Below, one piece after another: positions 9,150-20,284 of a stretch of 64,000 bases of DNA. Below the pieces are notes generated by a model that made no database searches, was not told the DNA's origin, and saw nothing but the letters and a program-made list of their open reading frames with translations. The stretch covers positions 53,759,267 to 53,823,266 of the forward strand of contig OX235270.1 of assembly GCA_944472135.2 (NCBI GenBank). The letters are read 5' to 3'. The DNA is from Trichobilharzia regenti. Taxonomy: Eukaryota > Platyhelminthes > Trematoda > Strigeidida > Schistosomatidae. Made by a program: the position numbers and the translations under genes. Each line of letters begins with the position of its first letter. Positions within the stretch are counted from its first letter, which is position 1.

Positions 9150-9716
9150 GCCAGACCCTCTGCACCCTCTTTATTCACACCTATCCCCTTGTATCTCATC
9201 AGGTAGGACGAGAAGTCAATATAAAAAGTTATATGCTCGTACCACTAAGTACAGAAATTCTACAATACCCTATTTAGCCCGTACTTTTTGTGACGAAGAC
9301 TCTGTTAGACGTGAAACACATAAGTTACTATGTAATTAGCACAGTGAATCGACCCTTTCATTGTTCATCCTTCTGTATTTTATGGTGTCACCATTTCTGT
9401 CGTTTAATTATTACTCTGCTACTTTATTTTAGTTGGTATTACTACTATTACTAGAATTTTATACTTTATGCATATTTTTCTCCTTATTGCATACAGTATT
9501 TTGCTATGTAATCAAAAATTCAAAAAAAAAAATAAAAATATGTAGCTGCTGTAACAATCGTTTTATTATTGTTATGTAATGTGTATTTATAATTTTTTTT
9601 GTTTTTTGTCGTTTTTGAGTAAATTAGATGCAATATTGTACTGAATGCTGAAAATTCCTTCCTGTATCATTAGTACTGTTTTTGGAATAAAGCAAAAATT
9701 ATTATTATTATTATTA
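9150..9716 (+). mobile_element. CR1-like retrotransposon, 3' end fragment
   Basis: The start encodes the C-terminus of a CR1-like reverse transcriptase: GRTRSQYKK, LYARTTKYRNST and PYLARTFCDE align with the last ~45 residues of the ORF at 53507-56302 (IYARTTKYKNST, PYLARVLCEE). The 3' UTR runs to GGAATAAAG and a terminal ATT repeat (9698-9714), the same terminus as at 56538-56555. Strongly 5'-truncated, as is usual for such elements. Confidence 0.72.
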
Positions 9717-9959
9717 AAAGAAACAGAGTAGGGGAAAATTTCATATGTGCACAAAAAAGCAATAGCAAATTAGAAAGAAACAAGGAATTCCCTATGAAAA
9801 CACAGGGAGAATGAAATAACGGAATCAGAATTCACAAACAGGAGGAATAGAAATTTAACTAGAAGATATGCCCAAAAATAATTCAATGAACAAAACAAAG
9901 AGATATAGGCAAAAAACTAATGCATTCGAAAACAAAACCGGGGATTGGTGGTAATTAAA

Positions 9960-10290
9960 GAGAAATGGTAAGGCCGTGGGTATAGGACAGGGGATTCTTC
10001 CTAGTTTGCTACTCATCGTCATCACTCGACCACTGAGGTTGGAACCCACGACCTTCCGGTTACAGGTGAAGCTCATAGACAATTCAATCACTGGCACTGC
10101 CCGACTTAGTCGCCCAGGAATTCCAACTTCTACGAATTCGTGATTTCAACCAGACCACCAACCAATGTCAATGGTAAGTATTGTCCTCACTCCCAACCGG
10201 ATCGACTCCACTCGTTACCACCTTTGACTAGAACTGCAGGAGACTTCCTCCTGTAGCCAGTCACTAGAGAGCATCACATTCATTTCTGAG
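9960..10290 (-). mobile_element. Decayed full-length ribozyme SINE
   Basis: The minus strand reads the unit in order: ACTGGCTACAGG and GCAGTTCTAGT (5' segment), GAAGTTGGAATTC, GTGCCAGTGATTGAATTGTC (A box), GTGGGTTCCAACC (B box), then GATGAGTAGCAAACTAGGAA in place of the hammerhead core and stem II. Many substitutions, so the ribozyme is almost certainly inactive. It supports placing the unit's 5' end well upstream of the tRNA-like part. Confidence 0.6.
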
Positions 10291-10299
10291 AGTTAGTTT

Positions 10300-11030
10300 C
10301 TTTGATTTGTTTGAAGTTTGATCGGGACTGATGTAAGTTGAACTACGGATAGACGTCGCTGGGTTGAGTAGGCTCATTAGTTATGTTTGTTTGAAGTTTA
10401 CGTCGACCAGGAACAGATCATTTTCTGAACAGAGATGTCGAACAGAATCACCACTGTCAGTTTGTAAGTGTGGAACTCTATATAGACTGCCAATATACTT
10501 TTGTAGAGGTCGAAAAATATCAAAGTATACGTTCATATTAATAAAAGTAAAACTAGTGAATTCAATAAACATCATGGGTGTTAAGTGATATATTGAATAA
10601 TCGACTCCATCTAGTTCAACACGCACTATGGACGATACAACATCCCTTCTCCAGTTTCTTGGCTTACCGCTACATCGCTGTCCGGCGACCAATTCATACA
10701 TCTACATTTATTCCTCTTACTACAACTTCCTCTTCTCTTCAAAAGTACATCTCGCGCTGTTGGCATACCCTTGCGTGGAGTAAGCAATAGTAGATCAAGA
10801 GAGCAACTTCGTCACTTTAAATCAATAGATATATATTTGCGTATTTCGGAACGGCGATAACTCACCAAATATAGCTGTATCTAACAAATATATATATATA
10901 TTAAAGCAAGATCCTGTTTGTATTGGAATTACACTTTGCGTGTAAAGGGGGTTAGCCCAGCAGTCTTCTGCACTTCTAGAAATTTTGAGACCATTAATAG
11001 CGAGCAGAATCGAAAAAACACTGATAGTCT
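10300..11030. other. Unassigned sequence
   Basis: Open frames of 70-106 codons overlap on both strands at 10364-10790 but match no family I recognise and show no splice-bounded conserved segment. A short AT dinucleotide run lies at about 10889-10903. Confidence 0.35.
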
Positions 11031-11039
11031 CTTAAAATC

Positions 11040-11560
11040 ATGTTGGTAGCTATATACGGAAGCCTTCTATGTTTGAACGCCTTACTGAATCAGACAACAG
11101 ACTTCACCAGGTAGAACTCTGCCATCTCGAGTTATGGAATGTGAGTTGTGTTTTGGATATAAAAACACAAGACCAGAATGTGATTATCCCTTTACCTTAC
11201 CTGACCGATATCTATAAAATTCACCACACAGGCCTCAGGTGATTCTTCGGCTAGTTTGCATTCCGGTGTAGGAATACCCACGAGTGTTAAGGCAGAAGAA
11301 TCTCTACTCTGCTGGATTCTAGTGCACAATTGTATGTGTGCGGTGTTTGGATGAACACCTTATGAAGAAGAAAGGATTGTGGTAGCTTCCGATATGTTTT
11401 CATAATCTCTGCTTATGCCCCAGTTCGGATTAAGTACAAATAACTTTATGAAAAGCTGTCTGGTGTGCCGTCGAAGGATAAGTGTTCAGATAGTGTCAGC
11501 TAAGCTGTGACTTCAATGCTCGAGTAGGGGAGCTGTATCACTCAGGAAAGTGTAGTGGAC
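11040..11560 (+). pseudogene. RTE-2/SR2-like endonuclease relic
   Basis: Broken translations recall the apurinic endonuclease domain of the element at 37932-38490: SGDSSAS and GVGIPTSVKAEESLLCWI line up with SGDPVASAS and GVGVALSARAEAALLDWI, followed by an AYAP motif (11408-11420). Multiple stops and frameshifts. Confidence 0.5.
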
Positions 11561-11649
11561 ACTATGTTAAATGCTTCATCATATAGGTTCCGATTACAGA
11601 GACGATTAGTTTCTTGTGCATGTCTTGAAAGACAACGATTTGAATATCG

Positions 11650-13150
11650 GAATACCCAAGTTAAAGGAACTTCTACTTAGATGCACTGTGAACGTTCAGC
11701 TGACATTCAATGGTTGTATTGATAGACATCAAGATTGTGTGGCTACTGATTCATATTTAGGCCCGTTACTTGCAGATAACTTCATGCTAAGTTAGGAAAA
11801 TGAGCAGCTGAAACCGACAATCTGCGAATTCTCCATGTACAAAAGGTACGTTGATGACAGTTTATTAATCTGTGACAACAAATGTGGCCTAAATAATGTC
11901 CTTCAGGTTTTTAATAGCCGCCACCCGACCGTCAAAATTGCACTTGAAGCAGAAACCGGAGAGACAGTCTCATTTCTGGACTCCCGACTAACAAAGAATA
12001 CTGATGGGACTCTGGAGAGATAATAATATCGAAAACCTACGTAAGAACGATCAGCTGACAAACTTTTACAGTTGAGTGCCTATCAGCCGAAGGCGGAATC
12101 TGATAATATCTCTTCCGACTGGAATCTGTAAAATCAGCAGTCCCGAATCAGTTGAAGAGGAAGACACCAACTGAGAATGTCTACTCACTACGCTTTATAG
12201 ATAAACACACATAAAGCCGAAATTCAACAAAGAGAAACCCATCTCTATGCCAAAGAAGATGACATATATGAATATGGTGTCCAAAGGCGACCTTCTGGCC
12301 GAGAACCTAAAGAGAAGAATACCTGAAGCCCTGTAAAGAACATTCCTTGATGCTTCATTATGATCGGTATTCTCAAGCCACTCACTGTTCTACAAAGATA
12401 AACTATCTCATTTCATCACTTCTGTGTGTATCTACCAATACACTTGTTCATGTGAAGCAAGATGTATAGGTCGTTCGGTGCGTGTTTCATCTAAAAGAGT
12501 TAAAGAAGATTATTCTGCTTGGCTAAGAAAAGGTAACAGTGGATCAATAAAGAGTGCTATAATTGAACATATAGTCAACACTGGTCACTAAATATGTACC
12601 GAGAATTCATTCAATGTCATCTACAAAGTCAGAAGAAGCCTCCCGGAAACGGTAAGCTTCCGTATACTTCGCATTGCTGAGGCCTAATAGTTCCGGACAG
12701 AAAACCCTGATTTATGTACACAGAAGAAACTTCCTCTCCCCTCCTTCTACCTTGGGGATAATTCCAAGTTCTACTACGTTGTTAACAATGCTTTTAGTTT
12801 GAATTTTCATATGATGTTTCAGCAGCGTGTTTTTCTTAGACGACTCTTTATTTGCTCTTCCTGCCTACTACACAATTTATTTTTGACACTTATCTCCATA
12901 CACTTTCACTAACAAACTATTTTTCTGGGTGTCTTTCATATTATGTCACCCTTGTCAATACTTATCAGTCTTCACCATCTCAGTTGCTATTTGATTACTC
13001 ATCACATTTTAGAAACATTTTGATGACGTGAACAATAATCCTAACTAATTTTTACTTTTGGTTGACGGTCTTAATGTACACACATGCATACACACAAAAT
13101 AATTGCATATTAATGCAACTGTACAAATAAATTTCTGAATTTTCCGAAGA
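11650..13150 (+). pseudogene. Penelope-like element relic (RT plus GIY-YIG)
   Basis: 11835-12023 encodes YKRYVDDSLL, the PLE-type catalytic RYVDD motif of reverse transcriptase, followed by FNSRHPTVK and VSFLDSRL. 12415-12600 encodes a GIY-YIG-like segment (CIYQYTCSCEARCIGRS, then IEHIVNTGH) with frame breaks. The tail 12780-13150 resembles the foldback arm at 42700-42849, suggesting it is the 3' UTR of the same PLE subfamily. Damaged and not functional. Confidence 0.7.
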
Positions 13151-13500
13151 GAATGGCTTTGCTATTTTTTTGTTTTGATATTCGGATTTGTACCTATAGG
13201 TATCTGTGTATTTGCGAATCTGTGGAAACGCCTTTGATTTCGTGAGCGCGCTGTGAAATTGTTAGTTACCTGTGTGCAGTGTGACGCTTTTGATTTATTG
13301 TTAGTAGTATAACAGGGATTCCTACTGTCACCGATTATACGCCTGAATATGGTGAACTGAATCATGTAGCAGACTGTGGGAAGCAATAAGATATTTATAT
13401 GTTGTATCGATAAGAATACTTGGAGTTTCCGGATGATATATAGGAGTAAACCAAGAAATTAACAGAAGCAGCTGTGAAGAGAGGTCTCCAAAGGAATATA
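13151..13500. other. Unassigned sequence
   Basis: A 74-codon minus-strand ORF (13386-13162) has no recognisable domain. Nothing else seen. Confidence 0.35.
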
Positions 13501-13505
13501 CAGAA

Positions 13506-13598
13506 CCTGGAGTTCTAGCGGGAAGCCGTGATCAGTAGGGTGCAGCAGGTTGAAGATGACTCAGTAACTCATTGCAGAAGACATTGCGAAGTGGTGGT
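13506..13598 (+). mobile_element. Ribozyme-SINE 5' segment fragment
   Basis: Matches 322-412 of copy 1 (CTGGAGTTCTAG, GGGAAGCCGTGA, GCAGCAGGT, AAGACATTG) with scattered substitutions. It stops before the tRNA-like and ribozyme parts and abuts the left arm of the long foldback at 13601. Confidence 0.65.
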
Positions 13599-13600
13599 GC

Positions 13601-14015
13601 CAGGTTGGTTGTGTTACAGATTGTTAAGGAAAATAAAACGATTTGGACAATGATAATTTGTAACTAAGGATGAAGTGGTCATATGAATAAAATAATTTTA
13701 CTAGTAAAACATGTAATTAAAGATGAAGTAGTCAGAACAAATAAAATAATTTTGACAATAATTTTTTATCGTTTCCAATGTGATCTCTTCAGACTTAACT
13801 ATAATATATATAAGTTTACAAATAAAATTCAAATATAAACCAATCATAGTGTTTTGTCTATATGATAATACGATGGTGAATATAAATTGTGCAATTAGTC
13901 ACAATAGTAGTAATGATAATAATATTAATAATAATAATGGTGTTATCAATAATAAGGATTAAAACGTGAGGCAATCTGTCATAACACGAATAATGAAAAA
14001 CAGCATGATTTAACG

Positions 14016-14067
<52 letters not shown>

Positions 14068-14522
14068 GTTAAACCTGATGAGATCTAATTGAAAACAATA
14101 TTGTTCGTTTAATCCTGCTGTTTTTCATTATTCGTGTTATGACAGATTGCCTCACGTTTTAATCCTTATTATTGATAACACCATTATTATTATTAATATT
14201 ATTATCATTACTACTATTGTGACTAATTGCACAATTTATATTCACCATCGTATTATCATATAGACAAAACACTATGATTGGTTTATATTTGAATTTTATT
14301 TGTAAACTTATATATATTATAGTTAAGTCTGAAGAGATCACATTGGAAACGATAAAAAATTATTGTCAAAATTATTTTATTTGTTCTGACTACTTCATCT
14401 TTAATTACATGTTTTACTAGTAAAATTATTTTATTCATATGACCACTTCAACCTTAGTTACAAATTATCATTGTCCAAATCGTTTTATTTTCCTTAACAA
14501 TCTGTTACGCAACCAACCTGTG
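13601..14522. repeat. Long foldback: ~410-bp inverted repeat around (TA)n
   Basis: Arms of about 410 bases (13601-14010 and 14113-14522) are near-perfect reverse complements. A 60-codon ORF in one arm (13780-13962, +) is repeated identically in the other (14159-14341, -). The centre contains (TA)n at 14017-14063. No transposase or RT coding was recognised. It could be a foldback DNA element, or paired terminal repeats of a PLE whose body was lost. Confidence 0.85.
14017..14063. repeat. (TA)n microsatellite
   Basis: About 23 TA repeats in the loop of the foldback, able to extrude as a cruciform with the flanking arms. Confidence 0.9.
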
Positions 14523-14589
14523 CACACACCTATTCCTTAACTACTCTTCATTTTTCCAAAATTATGCATTATTCAATCCAGTATGTGTA

Positions 14590-14975
14590 AATTTTTGTTT
14601 TAATAAAGTCTCACAGTGTTATACAGTAATTTTTACTGATGACGTTTCGAGCACAATTTATTGCTCATAGTCATATCAAGGTGCTCACAAGACTTCCTAA
14701 CTTCATTTATATAGTTCCATTATTTTTCACTTGATTTGTTTGGCAGTAGTATTTGCCATATTTCAGGTATGAGTGATGACTCATTCCTATTGCATGTGTT
14801 TGGTGTAGACTCGATGAACAAGGATTCAGTAATCAACCTCTCTCTCCACCTATTTAGATTACTTTTAAGAATTTTAACCCTCTCCCAACCTATTGTGTGG
14901 TTGTGCGTTAATGCATGCATTGCAATAGCTGAGCTTTTTTCTAAATTACTTGTCTTTGCAGGATCAACCCTTCTT
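14590..14975 (-). mobile_element. PLE 3' end, left member of inverted pair
   Basis: Minus strand encodes the C-terminus of a GIY-YIG PLE protein (HALTHNH, GWERVKILKSN, RERLITESLFIES), then a non-coding terminus. Its mirror copy follows immediately at 14985-15345. The terminus carries GAGCA/TGCTC, GAAACGTC and ATCAG, a hammerhead-like arrangement described under findings. Confidence 0.8.
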
Positions 14976-14984
14976 ACCTAAGTA

Positions 14985-15345
14985 ATTTAGAAAAAGCTCA
15001 GCTATTGCAATGCATGCATTAATGCACAGCCACACAATAGGTTGGGAGAGGGTTAAAATTCTTAAAAGTAATCTAAATAGGTGGAGAGAGAGGTTGATTA
15101 CTGAATCCTTGTTCATCGAGTCTACACCAAACACATGCAATAGGAATGAGTCATCACTCATACCTGAAATATGGCAAATACTACTGCCAAACAAATCAAG
15201 TGAAAAATAATGGAACTATATAAATGAAGTTAGGAAGTCTTGTGAGTACCTTGATATGATTATGAGCAATAAATTGTGCTCGAAACGTCATCAGTAAACA
15301 TTACTGTATAACACTGAGAGACTTTATCAAAACAAAAATTTACCC
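14985..15345 (+). mobile_element. PLE 3' end, right member of inverted pair
   Basis: Same protein end as 14590-14975 in opposite orientation (65 of 66 residues of the two ORFs look the same), followed by the same terminus. The members meet 5' to 5' with about 10 bases between them, so both 3' ends point outward. PLEs are known for such terminal repeat rearrangements. Confidence 0.8.
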
Positions 15346-15350
15346 ATAAT

Positions 15351-15760
15351 GGAATTATAATCTACCACAGTGCACAAGTTTTATTCTTATATCAATGGCC
15401 AGCTGTCATGTGAATGAATTATGCAATCCACATGTTGTAACCATTTCTGCCTTTTAACTGTGCGTATTAATTTTCTTCGTTAATTATCCCCCCATTGACA
15501 TGTTAACACTGACTCATTATTGTTAACAAACACATATCGTCACTTGATTGGTAAACTATTGTATATTGTAATAAAAATTATATATATTAGAGTAGAGCCA
15601 GAGATGAGGATCTAATTGAAAAGTAAATATTTCTTCGCTCGGTCTTTCTGTTTCCTAGATTTCGTAATAAGCACTTAACAGAATCTCTGTCAATAGTGCA
15701 TACATTACATATATAACTAAGGCTTACGCATTAAAGTTAATGACGCTTAAAAGACAAACA
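15351..15760. other. Unassigned AT-rich sequence
   Basis: No ORF or repeat recognised between two PLE pieces. Confidence 0.4.
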
Positions 15761-15764
15761 AGAC

Positions 15765-16135
15765 CAGTGTGAATAAAATTTATTTTGATCATATCTCACA
15801 CTGTTTTACAGTTATGTTTACTGATGATGTTTCTTTTATGTAGGTGGAGAGAGAGGTTGATTACAGAATCTTCTTTCATAGAATCTACACTCAATACATG
15901 CAATAGGAGTGACTCATCACACGTACCGGAAATATGGGAAATATTACTATCAACCAGATGAAGAGATGAGTAATAGTGGAGCTATATAAACGAAGTTGAA
16001 AAGCCGTGTGAGTAACTTGATATGATTATGAGCGTCAATAAATTATGTTCAAAACGTCATCAGTAATTATTACTGTATATAGCACTATGTGATTTTATCA
16101 AAATAAAATCCTATCCACAATGGAATTATACTCTA
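15765..16135 (+). mobile_element. PLE 3' end relic
   Basis: Starts with a short inverted piece of the PLE terminus (15765-15835). Then it encodes RWRERLITES, NTCNRSDSSH and PEIWEILLS, the same C-terminus as at 14985, and ends with the terminus TCATCAGTAATTATTACTG and CACAATGGAATTA. More diverged than the 14.6-15.3 kb pair. Confidence 0.68.
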
Positions 16136-16507
16136 CTACAGCGAACAATTTTTATCCTTATATCAATTAGCAAGACCGGTATTTATTCTGGAGGCATAGT
16201 AGTCAAAATATTGCTAGGTACTAAACAGACATAAGATGTGTCTTAACTATATTAACTGTAGTGTAAAATGACACGCTTATCTACATTTTTGCGGGCGGAG
16301 AACTGAATCGAACAAACCCCAAAATAATAAGAGCAGAAATAGATGGTTAAGAAGAAATGCAATTATATCTTACTGAGAACTATGCAGATCTCTACACAAC
16401 AAGAGACGTAGGATTCATATCAACAAATATATTTTGATTTTCGTAAGCCAAGCTTTTAAGTGAAACAGATTATAATGTACAAGATAAGAATTCATCATTA
16501 TGGGATA

Positions 16508-16550
<43 letters not shown>

Positions 16551-16688
16551 ATACATGGCAAAAAGTTGGAGACTGTTCACATAAGCATACTGAATAAGTT
16601 AGCTCACTAATGGTTTTCAAAAACTCAAACAAACAGCTCTTGAATATTGGAAAACAAGGAAACGCACCATGAAAATAATCTGCTTCAG
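16136..16688. other. Non-coding stretch with microsatellite
   Basis: No gene seen. An (AT)n tract of about 18 units lies at 16510-16546. The remainder is AT-rich sequence downstream of the small gene at 16689-16973. Confidence 0.5.
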
Positions 16689-16973
16689 TTAGTCCGTACT
16701 GTTTTCGACTTCCATGTTTTTAACATCTGATATCTTCCTTGCCAAACCAGCATTCTTCCGCTGCACTTCTTTCATCCACGGTGCTAAATTCTCATCTTGC
16801 ATTTTTAAATTTTGTCTCTGCTTTTTCTTCATAGCCGCTTCTCTAAGCCAATCGGGCGCTCCTTCACCATCTTTGGACATTACTTCCTCCCATCTCTTTT
16901 CCACATCTCTTTCTCGTTCTTTCTGCAATTGTTTCTTTATGATTTCGTCTTTCCAGTCACATGCTTGACTCAT
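16689..16973 (-). CDS. Small charged protein with three Trp motifs
   Basis: Single-exon ORF of 94 residues. I prefer the ATG at 16973 (context ACAAAAATGA) over one 11 codons upstream because the protein then starts MSQACDWKDE. It is Lys/Glu/Arg rich and predicted helical. Three spaced motifs share a tryptophan followed by charged residues: DWKDEIIKKQ, DWLREAAMKKK and PWMKEVQRKN. No signal peptide or membrane segment. I do not recognise the family. Similar W-x3-5-basic repeats occur in some actin-associated proteins, but that is only a resemblance. Coding reality is supported by the uninterrupted frame, the non-repeat character and a promoter-like CCAAT cluster upstream. The terminal residues ENSTD are followed by a stop at 16689. 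Confidence 0.7.
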   Translation of the reverse strand: MSQACDWKDEIIKKQLQKERERDVEKRWEEVMSKDGEGAPDWLREAAMKKKQRQNLKMQDENLAPWMKEVQRKNAGLARKISDVKNMEVENSTD

Positions 16974-17049
16974 TTTTGTAATGTTATAAACATGAACAGT
17001 TAACAAATACAGTTAGGGTATAAGATCAAATCAAAAACGTGACGCTGTT

Positions 17050-17191
17050 CCAATAAATTGATTGGGGGCGAAATAACCAATCAATTGTTAAATCAATAAC
17101 GAGGCAAGGAAGGAAAGGGTAGTGTGATTGGTAATTTACATATGCTAAGGGTTTATTAATAACCAATAGAAATTAAGTAACGTGGACCAAT
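17050..17191 (-). promoter_or_regulatory. CCAAT-box cluster upstream of the small gene
   Basis: Six CCAAT pentamers in both orientations occur in 142 bases: 17050-17054, 17061-17065 (complement), 17077-17081, 17127-17131 (complement), 17163-17167 and 17187-17191. They lie 77-220 bases upstream of the ATG at 16973. NF-Y binds such boxes in animals; assignment here is inference. Confidence 0.5.
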
Positions 17192-17549
17192 GAAAATACG
17201 TACTCCATTGCAATGAGACATTCGCATTGTACAGGTGAAAAAGAATGTTGAGATGAATGACTATAGCTATTCTTTGGCCAAATTTAAACTCTTACTTTTT
17301 CTCAACGGCTTTTAAATTCTACCTGGTAGAATATGTTATCTCGTTCTGAAGATGTAAAAACCAAAACTAGTTTCTATTCTTTACCAGTTATTGAAATATC
17401 ATTTGAAAATAAACGTCCCTCATTACGAACATTCAGGTTAAATGTTACATGTTCTTTAAATAGAACTTCTCATGCAGATAGAATTGTTATACTCATTTAA
17501 ATTTCAAGGAATTCAAATATTCCCTATCCGCTTGGTATCAAAACAAAGT
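17192..17549. other. Unassigned sequence
   Basis: Nothing recognised between the promoter-like cluster and a PLE relic. Confidence 0.4.
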
Positions 17550-17890
17550 TTACCAAAGAAGATTTAGTGTAATGACGAATTGTTTTTGATCCTATAAACT
17601 TTCTAATTGATGGGTCTTCTAAAAACTTTAGGATACGATCCAAACTCTTCTTATAGAGAGGTTTAAAAGACGTGTAAACATCAATTTTATGTCATGTCTC
17701 TATAATATGTTTTGTAATAGAGGAGCTAGGTCTCCTGTTCTCACCATTAATGAGTTCTTGGGATTCTATTTATTTCTGGAGCCACATAGGAATATTCTCT
17801 GAAGCCGTTATTTGCATAGGTCGACGAGTCCTCTCTATGTATGTGTGACCATGCGTACATTCAAATAGGTAAATACAGTGGGGTGTGACA
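17550..17890 (-). pseudogene. PLE GIY-YIG endonuclease relic
   Basis: Minus strand reads CIYLFECTHGHTYIERTRR, then SSSITKHIIET, then HKIDVYTSFKPLYKKSL, with two in-frame stops. This matches the order of the GIY-YIG domain in the other PLEs here (CIYEFTCTCGSKYIGRTERR, then AITRHLVNTGH). A distinct, older subfamily. Confidence 0.68.
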
Positions 17891-18825
17891 TCATTTTTTT
17901 TATTAGGAAGTTAAAGCCATCTTTATTCCTCACATATTATTCATCTTTCGTGTTTGAACTGAACTGGAATTCAGAACTACATTTATTTTAGCTGCCTCTA
18001 CAACAGCCCTGAAGCCTTGATTTCCCCCCTGTTCTCTCTGCATTTGCCCCTGCATATTTATTCGGAAAAGGTTTCTGGTTAATTTACTGCCAGAGACCCT
18101 TCCTGCTTATGCTTTTGTATCAGACATCTGATTTCCTGTAATGAATGAAGGCAAATGTTAATGAAAAATCGCAGCAAACTGTTGGAATTACTTTTTGCCA
18201 CTGGCCAAGTCATTGAATCACGTAGAAGCACTCACTTGAAATTAGTGTTTAAAATCCAATTTTGTGTATTGTGTTGAGTGGTGTAGATTTCAACACTGAT
18301 TTCAGAGTAATGAACGTCCATCTTGCTTTCCCCATCACGAAAAATTTTAACATTCTCATCGTTCCTACCCCGTAGTAAAAGGGATTCATCCGAAATATAT
18401 CATCTGTTTTGATTTCTTTATCCAATGCCTAAGCAGCGCCACAAAAAGTCATTTATTCTTCAGCTTTGTACTACCCTTCAGACACAAATATGTGTTCCTT
18501 AGGAGAGGATAAAAAAGTTGTCAGTTGATCCGAAGTTTTTAATTAGTGATAGCGTACTTAAAGTGCTTAGATATTAATCAATTTCCTGAATACCTTACAA
18601 TGAAATTTATTCCATTCGTTTCAAAGATGCAAGACAATCATTTAGAGGTGAATTTTAGCTGTATCGCTTTTTTAAAATATAAATAGAGTTGACACTTCGT
18701 GATGTGTTATGTTTAAATCTGTAATATTTTACAGATTACGGAGAAGAAAATAATACAGGATTATGAAAATATCTGATATTGGGGAAACGTTACTTACATG
18801 AAATTGACAATATGAGGCCGAAAAA
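17891..18825. other. Unassigned sequence
   Basis: No gene recognised. It may contain the eroded RT part of the PLE relic at 17550-17890, but no RT motif could be read. Confidence 0.35.
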
Positions 18826-18829
18826 TTAC

Positions 18830-19515
18830 GACAACAACAATCAGCATAAATGGGAGAAATCTGAAAGAAGCATCCTCCTTTAACTACCCACCTGGGAAGC
18901 ATCGTTTCAACTACAGGCGGACGGAACTGATGAGGATATCAACGCAAGGATCGGGAAGCAAGACAAGCTTCCATTACTCTCAAGTCTATGTGGAGGTCGA
19001 CAGCACTCAGTATGAAAAATAAGATTCAGATTTTCAACTCCAATGTGAAGTCAGCACTACTTACTATACGGATCAGAGACTTGGCGCCGCGTCACCAAGA
19101 TCATTTCAAACAAACTATATACCTTCATCAACAGGTGTCTTAGCTCAATACTCAAGATCAGATGGTCAGAAAGGATCAGCAACAGAGATCTCTGGGAGCG
19201 AACCAACCCAGCAGGGACCGACTGTGCAAGAAATATGCAGGGAGAAATGAAGATGGACTGGCCATACTCTGAGAAAACAAACCATCAAGTGACATCACAC
19301 ACTAGACCATCGCTCGAGTGGAACCCGTATGGGAAGCGGCGAGTTAGTCGTCAGTGAGAGGTTGACATGGAGGAGGTCATGTGAAGAGGAGATGAAAGCA
19401 TGTGGACATACTTGGAGACGGTTGAAAACGTTGTCAGAGAACCGAACGCATTGGAGACGTTCGCCTGAAGCCCTATGTTCGTCTAGGAATTAAAGGAAAC
19501 AATAGTAATAATAAA
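18830..19515 (+). pseudogene. RTE-1 3' end relic
   Basis: Follows the C-terminal RT region and terminus of RTE-1 (compare 33400-34075): ACAACAACAATCAGC, GGGAGAAATCTGAAAGA, TCAACTACAGGCGG, CACACTAGACCATCGCTCGA and the terminus GCCCTATGTTCGTCTAGGAA followed by an AAT-rich end. Many indels, no intact frame. Confidence 0.75.
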
Positions 19516-20280
19516 ATATTTGTATCACATAAATGTCATCAAAGGTGTTGTAGCTGTCTTAATAATCTGACCCAGAAAGTAGCTTCAGGAGAACTACTGA
19601 ATAGGATGCATATTTGATCAAATTAGAGTTCCTTATTTTCTATAAGCATAATTTCAGATTTCATAAATGAGCTGTTCCCTTGGTGGTTTGTGAACACTGC
19701 AATGAAGTAAAAGTCACCACATGATGATTATGTTTCATTTGTGATGAATGCAAACCTATAGCATGAATAACTCAAGTATATGTTACTTTGATCAATTTTA
19801 AGACAAGCTAAAAGAAGGTGATTGAAAGGATTATTTGAAAATTCATTAGATGCCCCGACCAATTAAATTAGATTTGTTATATTACTGCGAAATTATCAAG
19901 CGAACCATAGTTTTACGGAGTTGACAAAATTCTACAGAAAACGCTGCAGAATGATTCACTTCAAGTCATAAAATAATGACTAGAGGTGCAAAATATAGCT
20001 CCAAATTTATAATTGAGCGCATGAGACGAGGATATTCTGTGTTTTCGTAACTAAGTGAAAGAAAAACACTTTCGAAATAAAACAACTTGTGATTCCGGTC
20101 ACTGAAATATCAAATATGATGAACTGATTACTGTTACCTCCACTGAGTATATAAGATTCAAATTTTCATTTCGGTCACCTGAATAATATGAAACGTGAAA
20201 ACTGTCAATAGAGATATAGTCATAAATCTCAGGTCGTTATCAATGTACACGTTTTAGGTCAATGATAATCCGTTATCACA
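19516..20280. other. Unassigned sequence
   Basis: No ORF over 60 codons and no repeat with a partner noticed. Confidence 0.4.
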
Positions 20281-20284
20281 GAAT

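Noticed and set aside
13780..13962. 60-codon ORF duplicated at 14159-14341
   Set aside because: Asn-rich AT-derived translation inside the foldback arms; no sign of coding.
14017..14063. (TA)n tract as an origin or centromeric element
   Set aside because: Simple microsatellites of this length also occur at 16510-16546 without special context.
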